Source: Streptomyces sp. YPW6 (GTDB taxonomy: Bacteria > Actinomycetota > Actinomycetes > Streptomycetales > Streptomycetaceae). From it: a DNA stretch of 64,000 nt. Below are positions 17,101 through 25,708 of this stretch, in pieces (position 1 is the stretch's first letter; the number at the start of each line of letters is the position of its first letter). The stretch covers positions 3,321,001 through 3,385,000 of the forward strand of contig NZ_CP076457.1 in the NCBI RefSeq assembly GCF_018866325.1, given 5' to 3'. Both the position numbers and the translations under genes were made by a program. The notes beneath the pieces were generated by a model. The model was given only the letters and a program-made list of their open reading frames with translations. It was not told the DNA's origin and ran no database searches.

Positions 17101-17992
17101 TGGCCAGGGCGTCCATCTCGGGGGTGATCGTCGCCTTCAGGGCCTGCATCTGAGTGAAGGCCGCTTCGAGCTGCCGCTTGAGCTTGGCGACTTCCTTCTC
17201 GTCCAGCTTGGGGTTGATCGAGATGTCGTCGAGCGTCTTCTGGATCTCGTCGTGGATGGCCTGGGCTTCGGCCATGCTCCAGTTCAGTTCCACCTCGGCC
17301 TGGAGGTCGAGCCGCTTCTGGAGTTCCTCGCGCGCCGCGCGCAGTGACGTTTCGTCTAGCCCGACTTCGAGATCGACTTCACGGATCTTGGCCAGCTCGG
17401 CTTCGATCTTCGCGATGGCCGAGCGGAGGGAAGCATCGTCGTCCCAGTCGACCTTCAGGTCCAGGCGCAGGTCGTCGGCCAGCATGTCGCGGGCGGCCTG
17501 GAGAGAAGCCTCGTCCAGGTGGACGTTCAGCTCGATCTCGCGCATCTTCGCCAGCTCGGCGTCGATCTTCGCGATGGCCTGCTTGATGGACTCCTGGCTG
17601 GACTCGTCGACCCGGATCGTGACGGTCTGAATCTCGCCGAGCCGGTCACGGAACATGTCCAGGGCGGCGTTGAGATCGTCCTCGTTGAGGTCGACCGGGA
17701 TGTCGACCTGACCGAGCTTGTTCAGCTCGTTCTCGATGCGGGCGATGGCCGACTTGACGGAGTTCTCGTTGTCGAGGTTGACCTTGATCGAGATGTCGCT
17801 GAGTGCCTGCTGGGCCTCGGCCCGGACCTTCTTGGCCTCCTCCTTGACGCCGTCGCCGTCGAGGACGACCTTGGCCTTGACCTCCAGGCCCTTCTCGGCT
17901 TCGGCCAGTTCCTTGCGGGCCTCTTCCTTGAACCGGGAGGTGTCCGGGAGGATCTTGACCGCTACGCGGCCGACTATCTGGGCATCTGACAT
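14171..17992 (-). CDS. tail tape measure protein
   Basis: At 1273 aa this is the longest gene of the prophage; it sets tail length and helps channel DNA at injection. The first 330 residues are charged helical repeats (units of the form IAKI-D/E-AELAKMREIEL) with coiled-coil character. The middle third is strongly hydrophobic (blocks such as IAQLFGQILAAVLPIISALL), as in other tape measures. The C-terminal part has VKG/IWQFLKGLWDVI-type helices. No peptidase motif was seen. ATG at 17992. Confidence 0.93.
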   Translation of the reverse strand: MSDAQIVGRVAVKILPDTSRFKEEARKELAEAEKGLEVKAKVVLDGDGVKEEAKKVRAEAQQALSDISIKVNLDNENSVKSAIARIENELNKLGQVDIPVDLNEDDLNAALDMFRDRLGEIQTVTIRVDESSQESIKQAIAKIDAELAKMREIELNVHLDEASLQAARDMLADDLRLDLKVDWDDDASLRSAIAKIEAELAKIREVDLEVGLDETSLRAAREELQKRLDLQAEVELNWSMAEAQAIHDEIQKTLDDISINPKLDEKEVAKLKRQLEAAFTQMQALKATITPEMDALAKAKVEREIDDLQDKIDHLKSEIEPETSKGAVAAVMAAMARLTRDRVVNLFPKVSLSAAATATAMLKALSGARVLGNMFERLGNTLKNLDKSTPIIGTLATAIAGLAGWGISAASNLFTLSASLAQIGATSLALPGILGGMAIGLGATIAAFKDFNKVLPEVKGQLSQLQDLISERFWAEAKTPIRELIDTLLPELTSGFKQTSTQLGQFFGGFADSLKSSLAPALGGMFDDLSKSIDIATTGTGAFANIIKVLGEVGAGYLPQLAQWFVDVATKASNWLNQKGESGLREEIDAGIQSLKDLGGVLFETGGILAGISRAAQEAGGSTLGMLRETLAGVHEAIDSSAVQAKLVGLFTAAHEAMSNMASQGGEEVKRFLGQFVGLLTQILPQVGTIIGTALGGIAEALNQDAVFAGVYALFDGIQAGVNGLLPVLAPLGAALGAVMTIVGALAAQLGPLVSAALTPLATAFTALTPSILPIIDLLGGALTSAFTMLSPVIMQLVPIVQDALGMAFQALSIILPVIAQLFGQILAAVLPIISALLSGLAPILPVVAEFLSGIVQAAMPLVDVLLQILSAVLLPLIPVVQEIAANMLPLLKDAFDRLVQALMPFLDALKAVIDFLMPVLAPIIQFIAELLIGTLVAAINGVALVLEGFVEIFKGVWNMVKGYFEIWIGLFKGIFTGNWDLLQKGFKDLWNGIWQFLKGLWDVILGALITWLSVGVLGAAKKGLTAIGEGFKAGWKAVQKFGTDAWKAISEGFTGFFSSLGSKALSGLQSIKNFFTSGWSSVVSTTREKFASMVSTVSTWLGKAVAKVRELPGKAKDALSNLGSTLKNAGIQLIKGFITGITGMFGDVKDTLGNLTDKLTSWKGPESLDRVLLVGAGQLVINGFIHGLESRYDAVKQSLRGLTDDVAGTEFGAPTVSAFGASRGVTAAVTSALANAGQGGSTKTLNYYAAPGNSLDSEEDLFAAANRARMGW

Positions 17993-17996
17993 AGAC

Positions 17997-18715
17997 CTAC
18001 CTCCGGGCGCTGAACTGCTTGTAGATCTCCGCCACGGAGCGGCGCTTCTTCTCGCCCTTCGTGGCCTTCTTCTTGACCTTGGGGCGGGGCCACTCGGGGA
18101 ACTTGGGGGCCTTCTTGCCCCAGTTGCCGGTGGCTCGGGTGTTCTGGTTGATCGCGTCGAAGATGTCGGCTCGCATGTGGCGGTCTACGCCCCATCCGAA
18201 GTGCTCCCTGCCGCCCGACGCGAGGGCGTAGGTCAGGGAGGTGTCGGGCAGCCTCTGCACCATGAGGAGGACGAGGGCCGGCGAAGGGCCCCGACCTTCG
18301 ATCACGTCCACGAGGTTGGTCCCGTAGTAGTGAAGGAGGTCGGGGAACAGGCCCTCGCCGTACTCGTCTATGAGGTGCGCGAGGCTTAGGCTTCCCCCGC
18401 CTGAGTGCCCTTGCTGTAGGTGCTGAAGACCTGGGCCAGGAGGGCGAGGTCGCCGTCGATCTGTTCGATGAGCTGCTCGGCGATCTTCTTGTCCTTGGCC
18501 ACCAGGCGGATCGCGTCGGCCAGGACGTCGGCCTGGTCGAGGGCCTCGTCACCGTCGAGCTTGTCCTGGAGGGAGCCCAGCTCGTCGCGCTCGGCCTTGC
18601 TCAGGCGCAGCGGGTTGCGCAGGACGACCGTGGTCCTGTCGTCGATCTGGATGTCGGTCGAGCCGTACTTCGCGTCGGCGGCGGAGCGGATGTCGTCGAG
18701 AGAGAACGTGGCCAT
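17997..18715 (-). CDS. tail assembly chaperone fusion (G-T type) made by -1 frameshift
   Basis: The upstream chaperone frame (18386-18715) ends in GCG GGG GAA GCC TAA. A slippery GGGGGAA (minus strand, 18398-18392) allows a -1 shift into a frame that continues as SLSLAHLIDEYGEGLFPDLL and on through the 104-codon frame to 17997. The joined product is about 239 aa (join 18715-18395 with 18395-17997). Programmed frameshifting at this place is the rule for siphoviruses, and the downstream frame has no sensible start of its own. Confidence 0.8.
18386..18715 (-). CDS. tail assembly chaperone (G-type, short form)
   Basis: A 109-aa protein (MATFSLDDIRSAADAKYGST start) with a helical C-terminus (DQADVLADAIRLVAKDKK). 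It is the unshifted product that coats the tape measure during tail assembly, located between the tail tube gene and the tape measure. ATG at 18715 is preferred to the in-frame start at 18817, which lies over a motif copy (18811-18825). Confidence 0.82.
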   Translation of the reverse strand: MATFSLDDIRSAADAKYGSTDIQIDDRTTVVLRNPLRLSKAERDELGSLQDKLDGDEALDQADVLADAIRLVAKDKKIAEQLIEQIDGDLALLAQVFSTYSKGTQAGEA

Positions 18716-18843
18716 GAGGTGCGGACCTCCAAGGGTCGGGGAGAAAGGCGGGAGAGCGGACCGTCGAGAGGGGGCCCCAGGAGAGGGGCCCTCGGCGTGC
18801 AAGGAGGTCCGCACCACTTACACACCGAGGGAGTTGGGGAGGC

Positions 18844-19584
18844 TTAGGCGGCTTCACCGGCCTCGAAGGAATCGCCGTCCCAGAACGCGCGGGTCGCGTC
18901 GCCGAGGACCACGTACCGACCGGAGGTCCACGCGGTGGCCGGGGACGCGGTGACGCCGGACAGGTCGGTCAGCCCGTAGGGGACGTTCGAGCCGGCCGGG
19001 GTGAAGGTGCCGGGGGTGCCAGCCGTGGCGCCGGTCGCAACCACGCCGCCGAGCGGGGTGATCGCGTACGACCACTTGTTGGCGCCGTGCGGCATGGGCT
19101 TCACGCTGAGCGGGAGGCCGGCGAGGGACTCGGTGTCACCGAAGGAGAGGTCATCGCCTCGGTAGATCTCGGCCTTGGGGGCGTAGAAGGCGAAGTGGTT
19201 CTCGCCGTCCACGAAGACCGCAAGGAAGGCCGCGGTGGTCGGGATCGGGTCGGAGGGGACGCCGACCGAACCGTCAGGCAGGACGGGCGCGTTGGAGCCG
19301 TAGTACAACTTGAGGCCCGGCACGTCGAACTGCTGGAGGGTGAAGGTCATCGACTCCGTCCGCGCGCTGTACTTGGTGCGCAGGCTCTTGTTCTGGAGCG
19401 AGCCGATGGTGGTTGCCTCGCCACCCTCGGAGGTGATCGAGAAGATCTCCTCCAGGCTGGTGTGGCCCACGGCCTCCCAGGGCGAGAGCGGGGTCAGAAG
19501 GTCGTCGGGCATCTCGGTACCGGTGGGCGCGGTGAGGTAGTTACCGCTGCCGATGACGAGGGTTGCGGCATCGTTCATAGCCAC
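18844..19584 (-). CDS. major tail tube protein
   Basis: A 246-aa protein with the features of siphoviral tail tube subunits: an N-terminal strand (DAATLVIGSGNYLTAP), a central beta fold (TESMTFTLQQFDVPGLKLYY, HFAFYAPKAEI) and a C-terminal Gly/Ala/Thr-rich extension resembling a small surface domain. It lies between the neck genes and the tail chaperones, the usual order. GTG at 19584 has GGAGA upstream; ATG at 19578 is possible. Confidence 0.85.
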   Translation of the reverse strand: MAMNDAATLVIGSGNYLTAPTGTEMPDDLLTPLSPWEAVGHTSLEEIFSITSEGGEATTIGSLQNKSLRTKYSARTESMTFTLQQFDVPGLKLYYGSNAPVLPDGSVGVPSDPIPTTAAFLAVFVDGENHFAFYAPKAEIYRGDDLSFGDTESLAGLPLSVKPMPHGANKWSYAITPLGGVVATGATAGTPGTFTPAGSNVPYGLTDLSGVTASPATAWTSGRYVVLGDATRAFWDGDSFEAGEAA

Positions 19585-19621
19585 GAGGGGTCTCCTTACT
19601 CGCCCCAGGCGTGCACGACTA

Positions 19622-20134
19622 TCACACCGAGGGCTGGGTGTTCGGGATGGGGAAGGGGCGAGAGCGCGGCTTGCGGATCTCGACGTCGTACTGGGTCTCG
19701 TAGCGCCAGACGCCTGTCGGGAGGTCCGCGTACTGGACCGGGCCCGTGGCCGTCGCCCAGTCGGTAGCCCGGCGCGGGGCCGAGGCCATGTCCACGCGGG
19801 TGATGTGGCCGGCGGGGTAGACCTTCTGGTTCAGCCAGGCGTCGCGCATGACCACGCGCACGGCCTCGGCGAGGATGGCCGCGTCGGCGTCGCCGTCCGG
19901 GTCCTCGCAGAAGGTCTGTACGGATACGCGGGCGTAGTCCGTGAAGCGGGCGTCTCCGGTCCACGCGCCGAAGCTCGGGTCTCGGCGGACCAGGACGAGG
20001 GGGAAGTCCTGGTCCTTCGCGATGAGCGAGCGGACAGCGATGCCCGGCAGGCCCTCGCGGAGCACGGCGAGGAGCAGGTCTTCAACGGGGCTGAGTTCGG
20101 CGAGCGCCTTAATTCCTGCGGGAAGGCCGGCCAT
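19622..20134 (-). CDS. tail terminator / neck protein
   Basis: A 170-aa protein (LLLAVLREGLPGIAVRSLIA; DARFTDYARVSVQTFCEDPD) whose size and position between the HK97-gp10-like protein and the tail tube fit a tail terminator. Its TGA stop lies within a dispersed motif copy (19612-19627), so the gene end and the regulatory site share bases. ATG at 20134 overlaps the upstream gene end. Confidence 0.7.
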   Translation of the reverse strand: MAGLPAGIKALAELSPVEDLLLAVLREGLPGIAVRSLIAKDQDFPLVLVRRDPSFGAWTGDARFTDYARVSVQTFCEDPDGDADAAILAEAVRVVMRDAWLNQKVYPAGHITRVDMASAPRRATDWATATGPVQYADLPTGVWRYETQYDVEIRKPRSRPFPIPNTQPSV

Positions 20135-20594
20135 ACTTCACCCCCTTCTTGCGGCGGATCGTGACGTGACGCCTGGTCCTCGATCCGCCCTTGTTCTTCC
20201 TCGGGAGGTTGGCCGCGTTGGTGAGGATGTAGAGGCCCTCGAAACCGGCGACCGTGTACTCGCTGATCGTTTCGCCGTCAGGGCTCTGGAGGGTCACGTC
20301 GTAGGCACCGCGGCCTACCTCGATCGAGAGCGCCGAGTTCACGCTGGCCGAGTCGCTCGTGGTGATGTCCTGGAGGATCACGTACCGGTCGACCCGACCA
20401 CGATCGGTCTCGATGCTCGACTGGCTGACCGAGCCCCGCGTCTTCGGGCTCGCCTTGACCCGCTGGAGGTTCTCCTCCGCGCGGACCTGGATCTCGAACT
20501 GCTTCACTTCGAGTTCGCCCTGGACGCCGTCCATCAGGGCGAGGAACTGTTCGAGCTTCTTGCCATCGACGGACCTCTCCCACTCGATGCTCAC
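20109..20594 (-). CDS. HK97-gp10-like / DUF5403-like neck protein
   Basis: A 161-aa protein with an N-terminal helix (EQFLALMDGVQGELEVKQF, then QVRAEENLQRV) and a basic C-terminus (RRKKGVKYGRPSRRN), a layout common to gp10/DUF5403 neck proteins in actinophages. GTG at 20594 overlaps the stopper gene end (GTGA). Confidence 0.7.
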   Translation of the reverse strand: MSIEWERSVDGKKLEQFLALMDGVQGELEVKQFEIQVRAEENLQRVKASPKTRGSVSQSSIETDRGRVDRYVILQDITTSDSASVNSALSIEVGRGAYDVTLQSPDGETISEYTVAGFEGLYILTNAANLPRKNKGGSRTRRHVTIRRKKGVKYGRPSRRN

Positions 20595-20929
20595 GGCCGC
20601 TCCCGGATGTCGATGGACCAGTGCCGGGTCTTACGGGTGCCGTGGTGGTAGGCCGGGGGCGTGACGACGTCCCAGTGGCGACCGAGGCAGTCAACGCGCG
20701 ACCAGAGGGTCACGTCCGGCAGCTCGGCGTCCACGATCATGCGGGTGATGTTGATCTGCTGCTGACCGGGCACCTCCGCTTTCGAGGAGCGCTGAGGGAT
20801 CAGGGCGCAGCGCACCTCGATGGGGTGCTCCATGTCGGCGACCAGGATCTTGTTGCCTCGGCCGTCGATGCGCTCGACGGTCCGGAAGATCTTGGCCGGC
20901 ACTCCGCGCCTGCGCTGGAGGCTGCTCAC
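20591..20929 (-). CDS. head-to-tail stopper
   Basis: A 112-aa protein (VPAKIFRTVERIDGRGNKIL; PDVTLWSRVDCLGRHWDVV; HHGTRKTRHWSIDIRERP). The small beta-barrel pattern and position match head-closure stoppers. GTG at 20929 overlaps the stop of the adaptor gene (GTGA); the longer frame to 21208 is a shadow of that gene. Confidence 0.7.
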   Translation of the reverse strand: MSSLQRRRGVPAKIFRTVERIDGRGNKILVADMEHPIEVRCALIPQRSSKAEVPGQQQINITRMIVDAELPDVTLWSRVDCLGRHWDVVTPPAYHHGTRKTRHWSIDIRERP

Positions 20930-21384
20930 CAGGGCTCCGTCTCGTCGGCGTAGAGCGGGAAGCCCTTCCAGCCGTTCTCGACGGGCACCAGGCCCACGGT
21001 CACGGGGCGACGTACCGACTGCCAGGCGGTGACGCCTGCGGTGTAGAGGCCGGACCTTCGGCCGGCCAGGCCGGCGAGGAGCTTGATCTCCTCGTCCGTG
21101 AAGTACACGGTCCCCGCGTTCTCCCCCGCGCTGTCGTTCCAGGCCAGGGTCTCGTCGCCTGCTCGCGACTGGGTGTAGCCGTCCGGGTTGGACATGTATC
21201 GCTTGCACGCCTTCAGCACGAGCGTGCGCACCATGCGGGGGGCGGTGTCCTCAGGCCAGTCGCGGCCGTAGTGCGTGGCGAGGTCCGAGGCGTCCTCCAG
21301 GGCGTTCTCTGCGATCCGCTCCTCGTCCGCGTCCAGCATCCAGTCCAGTCGCCCCTTCAGGTCTTCGAGGGTGGCGAAAGCCAC
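20926..21384 (-). CDS. head-to-tail adaptor (connector)
   Basis: A 152-aa protein with an N-terminal helical part (ATLEDLKGRLDWMLDADEER; DASDLATHYGRDWPEDTAP; LVLKACKRYMSNPDGYTQ), as in HK97 gp6-like adaptors, plus a C-terminal tail. It follows the capsid gene with a motif copy (21424-21438) in the gap. GTG start at 21384. Confidence 0.75.
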   Translation of the reverse strand: MAFATLEDLKGRLDWMLDADEERIAENALEDASDLATHYGRDWPEDTAPRMVRTLVLKACKRYMSNPDGYTQSRAGDETLAWNDSAGENAGTVYFTDEEIKLLAGLAGRRSGLYTAGVTAWQSVRRPVTVGLVPVENGWKGFPLYADETEPW

Positions 21385-21462
21385 GGGAGTCTCCTTACTC
21401 GGTGGGGCGAGAAGGGGCAGAGCGCACGACTATCACACTCTGCCCCGACTCATCGACTGGTC

Positions 21463-22521
21463 CTAGGCCGAGGCGCCGTCCGCGGTGCCACCGATGCCGG
21501 TGATCTCGAACAGCTCCTTCTGCTTCGGGTCCGGACCGTCCGGGTCCGGCAGGACGTCAGCTTCGGCGTCCAGGTCCAGCTTGATCGCGCGCACGAAGTG
21601 CTCGTGCTCGGAGACGAAGCCCTGGCTCGGGTTCGCGTTGTCGCGGCCGATCAGGAAGTCGGACACGGTGCGGAAGCCCTTGTAGGTGTTGACGATCGAG
21701 CGGTCCATGAGACGTGTCGAGTCGTAGTCGCGAATCCAGCGCAGGGCCACGCCGTTGTAGCTGGCCGAGGCGCCGAAGGGAACGCTCTGCGGGACGGAGG
21801 GGGCTCCCGTCGCGAAGATGAACGCACTGGAGACCATCGCCACGGCGAAGTCGGCCGGCAGCTCGTCGGAGGTGACGATGTTGAAGCCGTACCGGCGGCC
21901 GAGAGTGGCCTCACGCAGCGCGGACACGGCCTCGGCCTCGCCGACGTTGACCGCGAGGTTCAGGTCCGCGTCGGACAGAAGCTCGTTCTCCCAGCCGGAA
22001 CCGATCAGGAGGGTGCGGCCCTCCTTCGGGACGCGGAGCTTGTTCATGACCTCGCGCGCCCGGATCAGGGTCTTGCGCAGGCTGCGACCGGAGACCGCGC
22101 CGCCGAGGGTGACCTCGTACGGGGCGTTCAGGAGGTAGTCGACGGCCTGGTACTCCAGTCCCTTGCCGACCGCTTCGGTCTGCTTGGTCATGAGCTTGGC
22201 CCAGCCCTGGAGGTCCATCTCGTTCTGCTCGTCGGTGAGCTGCACACCCGAGTAGACGTCCCCGCCGAAGTTGACCTGGACGGTCCGCTCGGCGTAGGTG
22301 TCGAACTGGATCTCGGTGGTGCGGTCGTTGCGCCATCCGTACGTGCGGTAGGGAAGGACTCCCTCGACCTTCACGTTGATGGCGTCATCCTTGGCGCCCT
22401 TGAACTGGTCGATGCCCTCGCGCTGGAAGACGGCCGGGACGACCAGGGACTCTTCGAGAGCGACTGCCGCAGTCGCGGCGATCTTGTCCGGCTTGACTAC
22501 ATCGTGTTCGGTGTAAGCCAC
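21463..22521 (-). CDS. major capsid protein
   Basis: A 352-aa protein that builds the phage head (HK97 fold, P22 coat-like group): VPAVFQREGIDQFKGAKDD, GVQLTDEQNEMDLQGWAKLM and DYDSTRLMDRSIVNTYKGF are typical segments. It follows a separate scaffold gene. The acidic C-terminal tail (DPDGPDPKQKELFEI) may be exposed. Motif copies flank it at 21424 and 22565. Confidence 0.9.
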   Translation of the reverse strand: MAYTEHDVVKPDKIAATAAVALEESLVVPAVFQREGIDQFKGAKDDAINVKVEGVLPYRTYGWRNDRTTEIQFDTYAERTVQVNFGGDVYSGVQLTDEQNEMDLQGWAKLMTKQTEAVGKGLEYQAVDYLLNAPYEVTLGGAVSGRSLRKTLIRAREVMNKLRVPKEGRTLLIGSGWENELLSDADLNLAVNVGEAEAVSALREATLGRRYGFNIVTSDELPADFAVAMVSSAFIFATGAPSVPQSVPFGASASYNGVALRWIRDYDSTRLMDRSIVNTYKGFRTVSDFLIGRDNANPSQGFVSEHEHFVRAIKLDLDAEADVLPDPDGPDPKQKELFEITGIGGTADGASA

Positions 22522-22598
22522 GGGGTGGTTCTCCTGTCAGTTGGGAAGGGGGAGACTGGGGGCGTGCACGACTATCACACCGACACCAGAAGGAAGGC

Positions 22599-23105
22599 TC
22601 AGTAACCGCGCCTGCGCGCAGCGCGGGCGGCCTTGACCGGGTCGAAGGTGTCGTCCCCCTCAGCCGGGGTCAGACCTCCGCCGAGGGACTCCGGGGCCTG
22701 CGGCGAGACGAGCTTCTGAAGCTCCTTCGCGTCGGCCTCCAGCTCCGCCGGGGTCGCGCCGGCAAGACGCTTGGCCAGGGCCTCGGGCAGCTCGTACTTC
22801 GCTGCCACGGAGGAGAGCAGGATCTTCCGCTCCAGCGCCTCGTTCTGCGCCTTCAGCTCGGCGACCGCAGTCTCGAACTCCTCGGGCGTCTTGGCGCCAG
22901 CGAACCGGGCCTCGACCTCCCGGAGCTTGGTGCGGTAGTTCGCCGCCTCCGCGTTCGCGTCGGTCAGCTTCTTGCGCAGCACGTCCGCAGGGACCGACTC
23001 TTCGGCCGGCTCCTGGGTCTCCTGCTCCGTCGACTGCTCCCCTTCCGGGGGCGTCTCAACGGTCTCGGTGTCGGTGCTGGGGGTTTCCTGCTCGGGCACG
23101 CTCAC
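22599..23105 (-). CDS. scaffolding protein
   Basis: A 168-aa acidic, helical protein with a disordered Glu/Thr-rich N-terminus (PSTDTETVETPPEGEQSTE) and a long coiled-coil centre (LTDANAEAANYRTKLREVEA; ELKAQNEALERKILL). The basic C-terminus (AARAARRRGY) would bind the inner face of the coat. GTG at 23105 overlaps the MuF gene stop. Position just before the capsid supports the call. Confidence 0.85.
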   Translation of the reverse strand: MSVPEQETPSTDTETVETPPEGEQSTEQETQEPAEESVPADVLRKKLTDANAEAANYRTKLREVEARFAGAKTPEEFETAVAELKAQNEALERKILLSSVAAKYELPEALAKRLAGATPAELEADAKELQKLVSPQAPESLGGGLTPAEGDDTFDPVKAARAARRRGY

Positions 23106-24217
23106 GCCTCCTGGACGTCTGTGGTGGACTGCCGCGCCTCCTGGGCTGCGGACTTCTGCTGTTGGCGGATGAACCGCCTCCAGGCGGACACAGCCGCCTT
23201 GCCGGACAGGCCCCGCGTCACCTTCGGCCACAGCTCCGCGTAGGAGCGGTTCAGGGCGTAAGCGGGGCTGTCGTACTGCTCGGGCGCGAACACGGGCTCG
23301 GCGTAGCAGTGGCAGTTGTCGTGGTACTTGTCGCCATCGGCGTACTCGCCGGACTCCAGTTGCGCGAGCGTCGGGCCAGCGCCCTTCTGGGTGCGGTAGC
23401 CGTCGCTGCGGACGAAGCCGCGCGAGATGAGCATCGCGCACCACCCGCACGGGGTGCCGGTACGTGACAGCCGGACGTAGCCCAGGACCCGCCGGTCCTT
23501 GCTCATGTGGTTCCAGACCGCGGAGCGTCCACCGTTGTTCACGATGCGCTCGGCGGCTGCGGCCTGGCGGGTGCCGGCCTGCTGATGGGCCTCCCCGCGC
23601 GCCTTGTCGACGTCCTTGGCGGGCTTGTTCTCGTCGATGACCGAGGTCTTGCGGTCCAGGTTGGACGGGCCGAGAAGATCGAGGATGACCCTCGCTTCCT
23701 CTTCGGCCTCGCGCTCGATCCGCTCCTCGTCCTCGCGAAGTTCGGGCAGCTCCTCGACCAGGATCTGATCGTCGTTGACGTCGTCCTCGACCTCCGGGGC
23801 CGAGTCCTCGTCGGACGGTCTGCGATCTGGGAGCGTCGAGCCGGCCGAAGCGGGACGCTCCTCCAGGGAGCCGTCCGCTGCATCTCCGACCAGCGCGGCG
23901 AACTCGCGACGCAAGGTATCCAGAGTCACGTACGTGGGCTCCGGGTGGTACGGATCGGCCACTGTCGTACCGGTACGCAGAGCGCGCACCAGGCGGTAGT
24001 ACGCACGAGCCAGATCACGGCTCATGCGGCGCCGGGTCATCACCATCGTGATGGCCCGCTTCAACCATGCCGATGACTGGGCAGCCCTCGCGGTCGCGGG
24101 GACTGCCTGCCACAGCTTCAACGCCTCCTCGACGGTCCCCGCCCCGATCTGGGTGAGGGCCGCCTGGAAGGCGGCGGACGTCCGATCAGCCTCAGCCTGT
24201 TTGGCTGCGGACGTCAC
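23102..24217 (-). CDS. MuF-like minor capsid protein
   Basis: A 371-aa protein following the portal gene. The C-terminal third has the Cys/His cluster of MuF/VG15-like proteins (TGTPCGWCAML, then KYHDNCHCYAEPVF), probably a structural zinc site. The middle is acidic and likely disordered (PEVEDDVNDDQILVEELPEL). MuF proteins sit inside the head at the portal and may be injected. Some relatives are annotated as capsid maturation proteases, but I see no protease motif. Confidence 0.8.
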   Translation of the reverse strand: MTSAAKQAEADRTSAAFQAALTQIGAGTVEEALKLWQAVPATARAAQSSAWLKRAITMVMTRRRMSRDLARAYYRLVRALRTGTTVADPYHPEPTYVTLDTLRREFAALVGDAADGSLEERPASAGSTLPDRRPSDEDSAPEVEDDVNDDQILVEELPELREDEERIEREAEEEARVILDLLGPSNLDRKTSVIDENKPAKDVDKARGEAHQQAGTRQAAAAERIVNNGGRSAVWNHMSKDRRVLGYVRLSRTGTPCGWCAMLISRGFVRSDGYRTQKGAGPTLAQLESGEYADGDKYHDNCHCYAEPVFAPEQYDSPAYALNRSYAELWPKVTRGLSGKAAVSAWRRFIRQQQKSAAQEARQSTTDVQEA

Positions 24218-25674
24218 GCGGCGAGCACCTCGCTACGGGTGGATGACCCGATCGAGGTGACGGACGGAGTGGCCCGCGTCAGTGCGGACGCGAGCTGACC
24301 AACCGAGTCGTCGTCCTCGGCCGTGTCGACCCAGTCCTCGTACTCCTGCTGGGTCACGCCTGGCACGCGCTTCCAGAGCGCGCGCTTCGGGATGCCAAGC
24401 GTCTCGGCGAGCTTGCCCAGGGCGTCAGCGGCCTGCGCCAGCGAACGGGACTCCATGTCACGCCAGTTGACCTCCCCGTGGAAGTCGTCGGCCGCGGTGG
24501 TGTTGCCCTCCATCTCGGCGGCCAGTCGGAAGACCCGCTCCCAGGACTCGCCGAATACGGACTGGAACTCGGCGACCTTGCGGGCAAGGGCCTGCTCGGC
24601 GGCCAGGAGCGCCTCGGCTGAGAGGTTCGCGATCTGCCCCAGCATGTGGTGCGGAGGCGTCTGCGAGACGGCCGCCCAGTGCCGGATGGACATGTCGATC
24701 GACTCGATGAACCCGCCCAGCGGGGTCTCGTCCAGGCTGCCGAACTTGACGTCAGGGTCCTCGGCGAACAAGAAGCGACGGGCGTTGTGGTAGACGGGCG
24801 CCGGCATCGGGTTGCCGTTCGCGTCGAGCTTGACCTGGCTGCCGACGACTTCGCCGTTCTCGACGATCGGCTCCGTCTGCATGGGCGGAGCCATGCCGGT
24901 CACCGTGCGCACCTTCACCGAGGCGTAGGTCTGCGCGACCAGCAAGTCGAAAACGGTTTGGTTGATGCGGTTCTGGAGCGGGATCATCGGCTCGACCACG
25001 CCGACCGTTCGGCCCTCCAGGTCGACCGACGCCGCGAAGCGGGTGACGGGGCACTCCGAAGCGCCGTGCACCTTGCTGGCCCCGACGCGGATGCCCTCGG
25101 CATCGGTCTTCGTCCGGAACGTCACCGCGTACTCGCGCTTGCTGTCCCACAGCCGGGCCTTGCCGAGCTGCTCGCCCTTCGGCCAAGCCACGATGGTGAG
25201 CGCCGCATGGGGGGTCTCATCGTTAGCGGGGTCCTCGTACAGGGCGGCCGTCCGTTGTGCGGACAGGCCCTTCGACACGACGCCCTTCTTGGTCTTCTCC
25301 GTCAGGACGAAGCTGTGACCGAACGCCAGAGCGCCGCGATAGATCGCGGCCTGGCGGGCGTCGAGCCGTGAGCGCTGCCAGTGCGACCACTCCACGGAGC
25401 GGGAGGCCGGCGCCTCGGGCAGACTCGCACCGTCCGAGCCGGGGCGGAAACCATCGACGTACAAAGCCTGCGCCGGGGTGCCGACGAGCAAGGGCATCCA
25501 GTTGGACACCGCCCTCTTGGCCAGCATCCGGTACTCGTCATCGGCCTGGGCCGGCATGTACGGGTCGTCGTGCTTGCCCTGGACGAAGCGATCGATCCGG
25601 GCCAGCCGGCCCTCGTCACGATCAAGGATGGCGAGGAGTTCCCGCGCCAGCGAAACCGGGCTGGTGTCGGCCAT
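24214..25674 (-). CDS. portal protein
   Basis: A 486-aa SPP1/HK97-type portal: ARIDRFVQGKHDDPYMPAQ, AVSNWMPLLVGTPAQALYVD, PMIPLQNRINQTVFDLLV and TPPHHMLGQIANLSAEALLA are characteristic. It forms the dodecameric DNA gateway. ATG at 25674 has AAAGGTGG seven bases upstream. A motif copy (25691-25706) lies in the gap to the terminase gene. Confidence 0.92.
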   Translation of the reverse strand: MADTSPVSLARELLAILDRDEGRLARIDRFVQGKHDDPYMPAQADDEYRMLAKRAVSNWMPLLVGTPAQALYVDGFRPGSDGASLPEAPASRSVEWSHWQRSRLDARQAAIYRGALAFGHSFVLTEKTKKGVVSKGLSAQRTAALYEDPANDETPHAALTIVAWPKGEQLGKARLWDSKREYAVTFRTKTDAEGIRVGASKVHGASECPVTRFAASVDLEGRTVGVVEPMIPLQNRINQTVFDLLVAQTYASVKVRTVTGMAPPMQTEPIVENGEVVGSQVKLDANGNPMPAPVYHNARRFLFAEDPDVKFGSLDETPLGGFIESIDMSIRHWAAVSQTPPHHMLGQIANLSAEALLAAEQALARKVAEFQSVFGESWERVFRLAAEMEGNTTAADDFHGEVNWRDMESRSLAQAADALGKLAETLGIPKRALWKRVPGVTQQEYEDWVDTAEDDDSVGQLASALTRATPSVTSIGSSTRSEVLAA

Positions 25675-25708
25675 GCACTCACCACCTTTCTGCACTACTA
25701 TCACAGCG

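Larger units (their letters stand above)
1710..25706 (-). promoter_or_regulatory. dispersed asymmetric 15-16 bp motif, left-arm copies (stoperator-like)
   Basis: Copies on the minus strand at 1710-1724, 3083-3098, 4136-4150 (inside a gene), 4315-4329, 6300-6313, 18811-18825, 19612-19627, 21424-21438, 22565-22580 and 25691-25706. One copy on the plus strand is at 5567-5581, just downstream of a leftward promoter. Typical sequences are GTGTGATAGTCGTGCA, GTGTGATAGAGTGAC and GTGTGTAAGTGGTGC. They sit in gene gaps or across stop codons and, with one exception, point with transcription. By analogy with phage L5 stoperators they are likely repressor binding sites that silence the prophage; a promoter role was considered but no -35 recurs. 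The span given is from first to last copy, not a continuous element. Confidence 0.7.
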
